Part shown: positions 1 through 7,271 of the stretch, piece by piece
How positions within the stretch are numbered: position 1 is the first letter of the stretch
Layout of the letters: each line of letters opens with the position of its first letter
Source of the DNA: an uncultured Muribaculaceae bacterium
GTDB lineage: Bacteria; Bacteroidota; Bacteroidia; Bacteroidales; Muribaculaceae
Length of the DNA stretch: 10,404 bases
Assembly: GCA_910584055.1 (NCBI GenBank)
Contig: CAJTZS010000076.1
Location: forward strand, 1 to 10,404
Direction of reading: 5' to 3'
Translations under genes and position numbers: made by a program
The notes under the pieces: model-generated
What the model saw: only the letters and a program-made list of their open reading frames with translations
The model's database searches: none
Told to the model about the DNA's origin: nothing

Positions 1-198
1 ACGGATTAAACACTCGGCTCCTCGGAGCCACTAAAAAATAACCGAAGTATTGATAGAAGAATTGCTTTACCCGATCGGCAGTCCCTTCGCGAGGATCGGC
101 TGCTGACTTCAATCGGGGATGTCCGGAGCTGATTTATGGGTTCCCGGAACACAGCATTCACCGTATTAAGAAATGTTAAAATTTTGGTTATAAGGAGG
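1..198 (+). other. Unassigned region with several hairpins, ending at a terminator; possible 3' part of a structured RNA or 3' UTR
   Basis: I recognise no gene here. Inverted repeats seen are: GGCTC/GAGCC (16-20/25-29); CCCGAT/ATCGGG (70-75/112-117), enclosing GCAG/CTGC (78-81/100-103) and CCTT/GAGG with one T-G pair (84-87/91-94); and GCTG/CAGC (128-131/152-155), enclosing GTTC/GAAC (140-143/147-150). The heptamer GATCGGC also occurs twice, at 73-79 and 94-100. Nested stems running into an intrinsic terminator at 199-230 fit the 3' end of a + strand transcript, either a small RNA or the 3' UTR of a gene cut off by the window edge. Frame 3 reads a 12-residue tail (GLNTRLLGATKK) to a TAA at 39-41, which could be the end of such a gene, but it is too short to judge. 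I see no match to RNase P RNA, tmRNA, SRP RNA or a tRNA. Confidence 0.3.
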
Positions 199-230
199 AT
201 GACGCTTTTGGGAAAAAGCGTCATTTTTTT
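199..230 (+). terminator. Strong intrinsic (Rho-independent) terminator
   Basis: A perfect 11-bp stem, ATGACGCTTTT (199-209) with AAAAGCGTCAT (214-224), closes a GGGA loop and is followed directly by a T run (224-230). The asymmetry, with T's on the right and no equal run of A's to the left, shows it ends a + strand transcript coming from the left edge. It therefore separates that transcript from the nadB region downstream. Confidence 0.88.
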
Positions 231-243
231 GTGATTGCATAAT

Positions 244-435
244 GAAGTTGTTTAAACTAATTTACGAATGTTAAAAACATAGAGTTGTTTATTCTTTTAT
301 AAACCTTTGCGGCCTATTTTGGCATCTTTCTTCCTCCTCATCGCCGCCAACCGAAAGGTTGCCGTCTCTTCGGTGAAAGAAACCTGCTCAAAATATGCCT
401 GCAAATGTTTATAAAAAATTAGTTTAAACGACTTC
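244..435. repeat. 192-bp imperfect palindrome (long inverted repeat) upstream of nadB
   Basis: The outer arms, GAAGTTGTTTAAACTAATTT (244-263) and the reverse complement of 416-435, match at 19 of 20 positions; the single mismatch would be a U-G wobble in RNA. The next arm pair, TTTTATAAACCTTTGC (295-310) against 401-416, matches at 15 of 16. It is followed by TATTTTG/CAAAATA (315-321/389-395), GCA/TGC (322-324/385-387), TTTCTT/AAGAAA (327-332/377-382) and a tip CAACC-GAAA-GGTTG (348-361). The left arm carries about 31 extra bases (264-294) with their own small hairpin ATGTT/AACAT (268-272/276-280). As + strand RNA this would be a rod about 190 nt long capped by a GNRA-type GAAA tetraloop. It contains no ORF. 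The right arm ends against the likely -33 region of the nadB promoter. It could be a structured leader or small RNA, a MITE-like insertion, or an invertible segment. Confidence 0.8.
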
Positions 436-465
436 GGTATAATTTAAAAAGAATTGCTAAATTTG
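433..465 (+). promoter_or_regulatory. Probable nadB promoter (Bacteroidetes -33/-7 type)
   Basis: TAAATTTG at 458-465 matches the -7 consensus TAnnTTTG exactly. The -33 position is weak: TTCG at 433-436, 21 bp upstream, instead of TTTG. Transcription would start near 470-472, giving a leader of about 20 nt before the ATG at 491. That makes the upstream TTG at 470 an unlikely start codon. The -33 bases lie in the last few bases of the palindrome's right arm, so anything that extrudes, inverts or binds the palindrome could affect this promoter. Confidence 0.6.
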
Positions 466-490
466 CAAGTTGAAGAAAATCCATTTGAAG

Positions 491-2074
491 ATGGTATACA
501 AATATGATTGCTTAGTGATCGGTTCCGGCATCGCGGGTATGAGTTTTGCGCTCAAGGCTTCCCGCGCGGGAGCCAGGGTGGCGATGATCTGCAAGACATC
601 TCCCGATGAGGCCAACACATTCTTCGCCCAGGGCGGTGTGGCTTCGGTGACCAATCTCGAGGTCGATAATTTCGAGAAGCATATCCATGACACAATGGTG
701 GCGGGCGACTGGCTCAGTGACCCTGCTGCGGTGGAGAAGGTGGTGAAGAACGCCCCCTCGCAGATCCGGGAGCTGATAGGCTGGGGCGTTGATTTCGACA
801 AGAATGAAAATGGAGACTTCGACCTGCACCGGGAGGGCGGCCATTCAGAGTTCCGTATCCTGCACCATGCCGACAACACCGGGGCGGAAATCCAGACGAG
901 TCTCGTGGAGACGGTAGGTAAAGATCCCAATATCGATGTGTTCACCGACAGGTTTGCAGTTGAGATTATCACGCAGCATCACCTCGGAAAGATTGTGACC
1001 CGGCGCACTCCCGACATTACCTGCTATGGCGCATATGTGCTGAATCAGGAAACGGGAGGAGTGGACACATTCCTCGCGAAGGTGACGGTAATGGCCACCG
1101 GAGGAGTAGGTTCGGTATACACTACTACTACTAATCCGCTAATCGCCACAGGCGATGGGATCGCGATGGTTTATCGCGCTAAGGGAACTGTGCAGGATAT
1201 GGAGTTTATACAGTTCCATCCGACAGCCCTCTATCATCCCGGCGACCGTCCGAGCTTCCTTATCACGGAGGCGATGCGCGGATACGGGGCTGTGCTCCGC
1301 AATCTCGACGGCGAAGAGTTCATGCATAAATATGACCCGCGCCTGTCGCTCGCGCCCCGCGACATCGTTGCGCGTGCGATCGATTCCGAGATGAAACTTC
1401 ACGGCACCGACCATGTCTTCCTGGACGTTACACATAAGGACCCCGAGGAAACCAGGCGCCATTTTCCGAATATATATGAAAAATGTCTCTCGCTCGGTAT
1501 CGACATCACCAAAGACATGATACCGGTTGCGCCTGCGGCGCATTATCTCTGCGGCGGCATCAAGGTGAATCTAAATGGTGAAAGTTCAATCAACAGGCTT
1601 TATGCTGTAGGGGAATGCTCATGCACCGGTCTCCACGGAGGCAACCGGCTGGCATCCAATTCGCTGATAGAGGCTGTGGTGTATGCGGATGCGGCAGCCC
1701 GTCATGCTATGGAGCATATAGGTGAATACGACTGGCGCGACGATGTGCCTGAATGGAATGATGAAGGCACCGTGCATCCGGAGGAGATGGTGCTCATCAC
1801 CCAGTCGGAGAAAGAGGTGAACCAGATAATGGGGTATTACGTTGGAATTGTGAGGAGTGACCTGCGGCTTAAACGGGCTTGGAACCGTCTTGATATCCTC
1901 TATCAGGAGACCGAAGCTCTTTTCAAATGCAGTAAGCCCTCCCGCCAGCTCTGCGAACTCCGCAATATCATCAACGTGGCGTATCTCATCATGCGCCAGG
2001 CGATGGAGAGGAAAGAGAGCCGCGGGCTACATTTCACTGTGGATTATCCCCATCCCGACACCCCGAAAGCATAA
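491..2074 (+). CDS. nadB: L-aspartate oxidase
   Basis: FAD flavoprotein of the first step of de novo NAD synthesis: it oxidises L-aspartate to iminoaspartate, which quinolinate synthase (NadA) uses. It is 527 residues long and cytosolic. The N-terminal dinucleotide fold shows GSGIAG (residues 11-16). HREGGH (113-118) contains Glu115, the residue that separates aspartate oxidases from succinate dehydrogenase and fumarate reductase flavoproteins. Further active-site residues are His243 in QFHPT, Thr259 and Arg263 in TEAMRG, Arg290 in APRD, His351 in AAHYLCGG and Arg386 in GGNRLASNSL. From the ATG at 491 these numbers nearly coincide with those I recall for the E. coli enzyme, which supports this start over the TTG at 470 (7 residues longer). 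The C-terminal helical domain looks complete. No nadA or nadC is next to it; the S41 peptidase gene starts 23 bp downstream and is probably co-transcribed. Confidence 0.96.
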   Translation: MVYKYDCLVIGSGIAGMSFALKASRAGARVAMICKTSPDEANTFFAQGGVASVTNLEVDNFEKHIHDTMVAGDWLSDPAAVEKVVKNAPSQIRELIGWGVDFDKNENGDFDLHREGGHSEFRILHHADNTGAEIQTSLVETVGKDPNIDVFTDRFAVEIITQHHLGKIVTRRTPDITCYGAYVLNQETGGVDTFLAKVTVMATGGVGSVYTTTTNPLIATGDGIAMVYRAKGTVQDMEFIQFHPTALYHPGDRPSFLITEAMRGYGAVLRNLDGEEFMHKYDPRLSLAPRDIVARAIDSEMKLHGTDHVFLDVTHKDPEETRRHFPNIYEKCLSLGIDITKDMIPVAPAAHYLCGGIKVNLNGESSINRLYAVGECSCTGLHGGNRLASNSLIEAVVYADAAARHAMEHIGEYDWRDDVPEWNDEGTVHPEEMVLITQSEKEVNQIMGYYVGIVRSDLRLKRAWNRLDILYQETEALFKCSKPSRQLCELRNIINVAYLIMRQAMERKESRGLHFTVDYPHPDTPKA

Positions 2075-2097
2075 GGGTGACATTATCTATACAAAGA

Positions 2098-3774
2098 ATG
2101 AAACAAAGAAGACTTCTCCATATATTGCCTGCCGCCGCGCTCCTTGCCGCGGCAGGTCTCACGCTGTCAGCCCAGAAGAGCCATGACGCATCATTGGCGC
2201 GTAATCTCAATAATTTCAACTCTATCGTAAAGCAGGTGGAACTTCATTATGTGGACACCATCAATACCGATGAGAGTTTCAAGGCGGCCATAGAGGCTTT
2301 CCTCGCTTCTACCGACCCCTACACGGAATATTATAGCGCCGACGACCAGGAGAAGTTGCAGAAGATGACCACCGGTGAATACGGAGGAATCGGCAGTTAC
2401 ATCATGCAGCGTGACGGAGGGTCGTATATCTCCCAGCCTATGCAGGGAAGCCCTGCCGCCAAGGGCGGTCTGCGTCCCGGTGACCATATAATAAAGGTTG
2501 ACACAACGGATGTCGCAGACAAAGGGAGCGAATTCGTCACAAAATTGTTGAAAGGGGTGCCCGGGACTCCGGTCCGGGTGACGGTCAAGCGTCCGTATGT
2601 TGCGGATTCCATACTGACGATGGAAATAATGCGTGCGAAGGTGCAGGAACCGAGCATGGGCTTCGACACGGTCATCAACAATATAGGGTATCTCCGTCTC
2701 ACAGGTTTTATCGACAAGACCCCCGCCGAAGTGCGCAAGGTGCTTGAGCGCTTCAAGGAAGACAAGTCATTGCAGGGGATTGTGATAGACCTTAGAGGCA
2801 ATGGCGGCGGTCTTGTGGAGAGCGCGGTGGATTTGGTGGGATGTTTTGTGCCTAAAGGCACAGAGATCGTGCGTACTATCGGACGCGACCCGCTTCAGGA
2901 AAAGATTTACAAGACCACGCGCAAACCGATATTCCCGGATATTCCCCTCGCTGTCCTTATAGATGGCGGAAGCGCTTCGTCCTCGGAGATAGTGGCAGGG
3001 TCGCTTCAGGATCTTGACCGCGCGGTCTTGATCGGTTCCCGCAGTTTCGGTAAGGGTTTGGTACAGACCCCGGTCCAGCTTCCTTACGGAGGGTTGCTTA
3101 AAGTGACGGTGGCAAAATATTACCTCCCCTCCGGCAGGTTGATACAGGCGGTGGACTATTCCCGCCGTAATCCCGATGGCTCAGTGGCGAGAGTGCCCGA
3201 CAGCCTTACCAATGTCTACCATACCGCCAACGGCCGGGAGGTGCGCGACGGGGGCGGTCTGCGTCCCGACACCACCGTTGACTGGGGAAAGGTCAACCGG
3301 CTTGTGTATAATATCGTTGCTGATAACTGGGCTTTCGATTACGCCACAAAATTCACGGCTTCGCATCCGGCTATAGGTCAGCCTAAGGATTTTGAGATCA
3401 CCGATGAAATTTATGCCGACTTCAAGAAATCGATAGACCCGAAGAAATTCAAATACGATAAAGTGTGCGAGGAGATGGTGAAGACATTGCGCACCACCGC
3501 CGAGACCGAAGGATATATGAACGATGAGACGAAAGCTCAGATCGACAAGCTCGCGGAATTGCTTACCCATGATCTTGACCATGACCTGAACACACATCGC
3601 CCGGAGATATCGGAATACCTCGGTTCAGAGATTGTAGGGAGATACTATTACGACAAAGGTAAGGTGGCGTATGAGTTGAAAAACGACAAGGCGGTCAAGC
3701 TCGCCGGTCAGATACTCGGAGATTCGAAACTATACAATAAGATATTAGGGAATGGAACTAAGGGAAGCAGATAA
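2098..3774 (+). CDS. S41-family C-terminal processing peptidase (exported, PDZ-containing)
   Basis: Serine peptidase of the tail-specific protease (CtpA/Prc) family, which trims or degrades envelope proteins from their C-termini; its own substrate is unknown. It is 558 residues from the ATG at 2098. The N-terminus is a signal peptide: a KQRR basic stretch, a hydrophobic Ala/Leu core, then LSA with likely cleavage near residue 25. It has no lipobox Cys, so a periplasmic location is expected. A PDZ domain spans about residues 93-170 (GSPAAKGGLRPGD). The catalytic core spans about 185-350: LRGNGGG, then GGSASSSE with Ser294 as likely nucleophile, Asp305, and Lys319 in SFGKGLVQ, giving the family's Ser-Lys dyad with its usual spacing of 25. 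A charged helical tail of about 200 residues follows, as in other Bacteroidetes members. A GTG at 2077 would add 7 residues before the signal peptide's basic region; the ATG is preferred. The end overlaps mfd by 23 bp. Confidence 0.92.
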   Translation: MKQRRLLHILPAAALLAAAGLTLSAQKSHDASLARNLNNFNSIVKQVELHYVDTINTDESFKAAIEAFLASTDPYTEYYSADDQEKLQKMTTGEYGGIGSYIMQRDGGSYISQPMQGSPAAKGGLRPGDHIIKVDTTDVADKGSEFVTKLLKGVPGTPVRVTVKRPYVADSILTMEIMRAKVQEPSMGFDTVINNIGYLRLTGFIDKTPAEVRKVLERFKEDKSLQGIVIDLRGNGGGLVESAVDLVGCFVPKGTEIVRTIGRDPLQEKIYKTTRKPIFPDIPLAVLIDGGSASSSEIVAGSLQDLDRAVLIGSRSFGKGLVQTPVQLPYGGLLKVTVAKYYLPSGRLIQAVDYSRRNPDGSVARVPDSLTNVYHTANGREVRDGGGLRPDTTVDWGKVNRLVYNIVADNWAFDYATKFTASHPAIGQPKDFEITDEIYADFKKSIDPKKFKYDKVCEEMVKTLRTTAETEGYMNDETKAQIDKLAELLTHDLDHDLNTHRPEISEYLGSEIVGRYYYDKGKVAYELKNDKAVKLAGQILGDSKLYNKILGNGTKGSR

Positions 3775-6700
3775 GCTTTTCGCAACCAAGGCAAGGTCGG
3801 AGGCCGTTGAAAAGGCTATTGACGATAAGAAAATAAGAAGGCTGCTCCTCTCCGGTCTGGAGGGGAGTTCTGCCGCTATGCTGTTTGCCGCATTGAAGCC
3901 GCAGAAACATCCGGCGTTGATTGTGGCAGATGATTTAGACACGGCAGGGTATGTCTATAATGACCTCTGTCAGATTCTCGGGCCGGAACCGGTGGGTATT
4001 TTCCCGAGCGGCTATAAGCGGGATATCAAATACGGTCAACAGGATGCCCCGTCGCAGATTCTCCGTACGGAGGTGCTCAATGCCCTTGGCGATAGAAAAA
4101 GCAAATTGAGGTATGTTGTGTCGTATCCCGAAGCATTGGCGGAAAAAGTGGCTGATGCAGCCACCATTGCCGACAACAGTGTGTCGTTGAAGGTGGGGAC
4201 GAAGATAATATTGTCAGACCTCACCGCGAGGCTTCGCGAACTTGGTTTCCGCGAAACGGAATATGTATATGAGCCGGGGCAGTTTGCACGCCGCGGCTCC
4301 ATAGTGGATGTATATTCCTATTCATGCGAACTCCCTTACCGCATTGATTTCTTTGACGATGAAATCGACTCGATGCGCACGTTCAATGTAGAGACGCAGC
4401 TCAGTGAAGAGAAGCTGGAGAGTGTCAATATCCTCCCTCCTTCATCTTCGGAAACGGCAGAGAAGGGAATAAGTCTCCTCGAATTTGTTGACGACGCCAC
4501 ATTGGTGATGTGTCAGAGCCCGTCATATCTTCTCGAACGTATAAAGGGTGTATCGGAAGAGACATTCTCATCCGCCGCCCTCATAGCCGACGAAGGGGAT
4601 GCGAAGGCCATGGAGAAAGTGGTCGATGCGGATGCATTCATCCGCAGGTTCGCAGGGATGAAGGTAGTCAAGTTCGGACCGAAGGGAGAGGATGCCGATT
4701 TCCGCGCTGACGCTGAGATTTCGTTCAATTGCGGTCCGCAGGCCCTGTATCATAAAAATTTTGAACTTATATCCGAGAGTTTCCTGAAATTACTTGCCGA
4801 CGGATATCGGATATTCATCCTGTCGGATTCCCCATATCAGGCTGAACGTTTGCGCAATATCTTCGAAGACCGGGGTGACCGGATTCCTTTCACTGCTGTG
4901 GACCGCACCCTGCATGAAGGATTCGTGGACCATGACGGAAAGAATTGCTTCTTTACCGACCACCAGATTTTCGACCGATTCCATAAGTATAACCTTAAGA
5001 GCGACAGGGCGAGAAGCGGCAAGTTGGCATTGTCTTTGCGTGAACTTAATCAGATAGAGATAGGGGATTATATAGTTCACATAGACCATGGCATCGGTAA
5101 GTTTGCCGGGTTGGTCAGGACAGATGTCAACGGCACTCCGCAGGAGATGATAAAGCTTCTCTATCAGAATGATGACATCATATTGGTGAGCATTCACGCC
5201 CTTCATAAACTCTCAAAATACCGCGGCAGGGAGGGAGTGCCCCCAAAGATCAACAAACTCGGCTCAGGAGCATGGAACAAGCTGAAGGAGCGCACCAAGA
5301 CAAAAGTCAAGGATATCGCTCGCGACCTTATCAAGCTTTATGCCGCGCGCCGGGAGGAGAAGGGTCATGCCTTCGCTCCCGACTCATATCTCCAGCATGA
5401 GCTCGAAGCCAGTTTCATATATGAAGACACCCCTGACCAGCTGAAAGCCACTCAGGCGGTGAAGGCCGACATGGAATCGCAAAAACCGATGGACCGTCTT
5501 ATCTGCGGCGACGTAGGGTTCGGCAAGACGGAAATAGCCATCCGCGCCGCTTTCAAGGCTGCCGTCGATGGCAAGCAGACAGCTGTTCTCGTTCCGACAA
5601 CAGTGCTTGCGATGCAGCATTACCACACCTTTGCCGACAGACTCAAGGATCTTCCTGTCCGTGTGGATTTTATCTCCAGAGCACGGAAACCCAAGGAAGT
5701 TAAGCAGATACTTTCCGATCTCGAGGCCGGGAAGATCGACATTCTCATCGGCACCCACAAAATTATAGGGAAGGGAGTGAAATTCAAAGATCTCGGATTG
5801 CTGATAATCGATGAGGAACAGAAATTCGGCGTGGCGGTGAAAGAGAAGCTCAAACAATTGAAAGTCAATGTGGATACGCTGACAATGAGTGCCACCCCCA
5901 TACCCCGTACGCTTCAGTTCTCGCTGATGGGGGCCCGTGATTTGAGTTCTCTGAACACACCGCCGGTCAACCGTCAGCCCGTTGTCACAAATGTCAGCAG
6001 TTTCGACGACGAGGTGATAAAGGAGGCCGTGGAATTCGAGCTGAGCCGTAACGGTCAGGTATTCTTCATTTCCAACCGCATCGAGAACCTTGCCACCATT
6101 GAAAACACGTTACGCAGATTGATTCCCCAGGTGCGTATAGTCACCGCCCATGGCCAGATGCCGCCGGAGAGGGTGGAGCAGGCGATAATAGATTTCGCAA
6201 ACCGCGATTATGACGTATTGCTCTCGACCACCATCGTTGAAAACGGTATCGACATGCCCAACGTCAACACCATCATGGTGAACAACGCGCAGAATTTCGG
6301 ACTCAGCGAACTGCATCAGCTCCGCGGTCGCGTAGGGCGCAGTTCGCGGAAGGCGTTCTGCTATCTTCTTGTGCCTCCCGGTTTGCCGCTGACCCCAGTG
6401 GCACGGCGGCGCCTGCAGGCAATAGAGAGTTTCAGCGATTTGGGTGCAGGCATTCACATTGCCATGCAGGACCTCGATATCCGCGGCGCGGGCAATCTAC
6501 TCGGAGCTGAACAGAGCGGCTTCATTGCCGACCTCGGTTATGAAGCATACCAGAAGATTCTCAAGGAATCAGTGATGGAGCTGAAAACGGAAGAATTTGC
6601 CGAAACCTTTACCGATGTGGCTGCCGGTCAGGAGGAAGAATTTACCACCGACTGCACAATAGAAAGCGACCTCGAACTCCGTATCCCTGCAGAATATGTG

Positions 6701-7108
6701 CCGCAGGAAAACGAACGCATCACGCTCTATCGCCGTCTCGACAACATGGAGCGTCCGGAGAAGCTTGAAGAATTCCGCGCGGAACTCCGCGACCGTTTCG
6801 GGGAGATTCCATTCACCACTGAAGAGTTGATACGCGTGGTGCCGCTAAGAATGTCCGCCCGCCGTCTCGGCATAGAGCGTCTGGTGCTGAAAGGAGGCAA
6901 GATGCGAGTCTATTTCGTGGGAGATGACAATAAGGCTTATTATAACTCCCCGGCTTTCGGCAAAGTTTTGATGTATCTGCAGCAGAACGCCAGGCGATGT
7001 GACCTGAAGGAAGTGAACGGCAGAAGGTATATAGTAATAAGCAATGTGTCCGGGGTCTCCGAAGCCCTCGATATTTTCAATGTGATTGAAAAATTGACAC
7101 CGATCTGA
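3752..7108 (+). CDS. mfd: Transcription-repair coupling factor Mfd
   Basis: DNA translocase that pushes stalled RNA polymerase off lesions and recruits UvrA, linking transcription to nucleotide excision repair in the cytosol. At 1118 residues it is close to E. coli Mfd (about 1148). The N-terminal third is the UvrB-homology region. The CarD-like RNA-polymerase-interaction domain spans about 427-500 (IGDYIVHIDHGIGKF). The SF2 translocase core follows: Walker A GDVGFGKT (586-593), Walker B DEEQ (687-690), motif III SATPIPRT, motif V ENGID and motif VI RGRVGRS (from about 858). The C-terminal TRCF domain (about 970-1070) has the usual LYRRLDNM stretch. All helicase motifs are intact. The ATG at 3752 lies inside the end of the S41 gene in another frame, pointing to translational coupling. 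The pairing with an envelope peptidase looks like operon convenience rather than shared function. Confidence 0.97.
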   Translation: MELREADKLFATKARSEAVEKAIDDKKIRRLLLSGLEGSSAAMLFAALKPQKHPALIVADDLDTAGYVYNDLCQILGPEPVGIFPSGYKRDIKYGQQDAPSQILRTEVLNALGDRKSKLRYVVSYPEALAEKVADAATIADNSVSLKVGTKIILSDLTARLRELGFRETEYVYEPGQFARRGSIVDVYSYSCELPYRIDFFDDEIDSMRTFNVETQLSEEKLESVNILPPSSSETAEKGISLLEFVDDATLVMCQSPSYLLERIKGVSEETFSSAALIADEGDAKAMEKVVDADAFIRRFAGMKVVKFGPKGEDADFRADAEISFNCGPQALYHKNFELISESFLKLLADGYRIFILSDSPYQAERLRNIFEDRGDRIPFTAVDRTLHEGFVDHDGKNCFFTDHQIFDRFHKYNLKSDRARSGKLALSLRELNQIEIGDYIVHIDHGIGKFAGLVRTDVNGTPQEMIKLLYQNDDIILVSIHALHKLSKYRGREGVPPKINKLGSGAWNKLKERTKTKVKDIARDLIKLYAARREEKGHAFAPDSYLQHELEASFIYEDTPDQLKATQAVKADMESQKPMDRLICGDVGFGKTEIAIRAAFKAAVDGKQTAVLVPTTVLAMQHYHTFADRLKDLPVRVDFISRARKPKEVKQILSDLEAGKIDILIGTHKIIGKGVKFKDLGLLIIDEEQKFGVAVKEKLKQLKVNVDTLTMSATPIPRTLQFSLMGARDLSSLNTPPVNRQPVVTNVSSFDDEVIKEAVEFELSRNGQVFFISNRIENLATIENTLRRLIPQVRIVTAHGQMPPERVEQAIIDFANRDYDVLLSTTIVENGIDMPNVNTIMVNNAQNFGLSELHQLRGRVGRSSRKAFCYLLVPPGLPLTPVARRRLQAIESFSDLGAGIHIAMQDLDIRGAGNLLGAEQSGFIADLGYEAYQKILKESVMELKTEEFAETFTDVAAGQEEEFTTDCTIESDLELRIPAEYVPQENERITLYRRLDNMERPEKLEEFRAELRDRFGEIPFTTEELIRVVPLRMSARRLGIERLVLKGGKMRVYFVGDDNKAYYNSPAFGKVLMYLQQNARRCDLKEVNGRRYIVISNVSGVSEALDIFNVIEKLTPI

Positions 7109-7154
7109 TTATTGCCTAATTGCACCGCAAAATATTCCAAACGCGCCAATATGC

Positions 7155-7192
7155 ACTAAAATGGGCTGAAATGGCTGATTTTAGTATTTTTT
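7155..7192 (+). terminator. Weak hairpin plus T run after mfd, possible terminator
   Basis: ACTAAAAT (7155-7162) pairs perfectly with ATTTTAGT (7178-7185) around a 15-nt loop, followed by A and six T's (7187-7192). The stem is only 8 bp and AT-rich, so termination would be inefficient. It lies between the mfd stop (7108) and the promoter-like element of the next gene, where a terminator is expected. The loop repeats GGCTGA twice (7164-7169 and 7173-7178). Confidence 0.35.
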
Positions 7193-7229
7193 GGTGAAAA
7201 TGTACTATAAATCTAATCCTTTTACGGGC

Positions 7230-7237
7230 TAATTTTG
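7230..7237 (+). promoter_or_regulatory. Probable -7 promoter element for the GH95 gene
   Basis: TAATTTTG matches the Bacteroidetes -7 consensus TAnnTTTG exactly and lies 34 bp before the ATG at 7272, implying a leader of roughly 28 nt. No convincing TTTG or TTG sits 19-21 bp upstream, so the call rests on one element and its position. Confidence 0.45.
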
Positions 7238-7271
7238 TCGCAACAACAAGTTTACGATAAATTAACCTTCC

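Noticed and set aside
3..41. A possible C-terminal tail of a + strand protein ending at 39-41
   Set aside because: Twelve residues are too few to support a gene call; mentioned only under the left-edge region.
6..224. A 72-residue open frame on the minus strand
   Set aside because: It starts inside the terminator stem, has no recognisable domain, and overlaps hairpin-rich sequence; it is best seen as chance.
470..490. TTG at 470 as the nadB start, giving 7 extra residues
   Set aside because: It falls about where transcription should begin given the -7 element at 458-465, and the ATG at 491 makes the active-site numbering agree with the known enzyme.
457..972. A 171-residue open frame on the minus strand
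   Set aside because: It is the shadow of nadB, whose motifs are unmistakable on the + strand.
2077..2097. GTG at 2077 as the start of the S41 peptidase
   Set aside because: It adds 7 residues ahead of a normal signal peptide; the ATG at 2098 directly begins the basic N-region.
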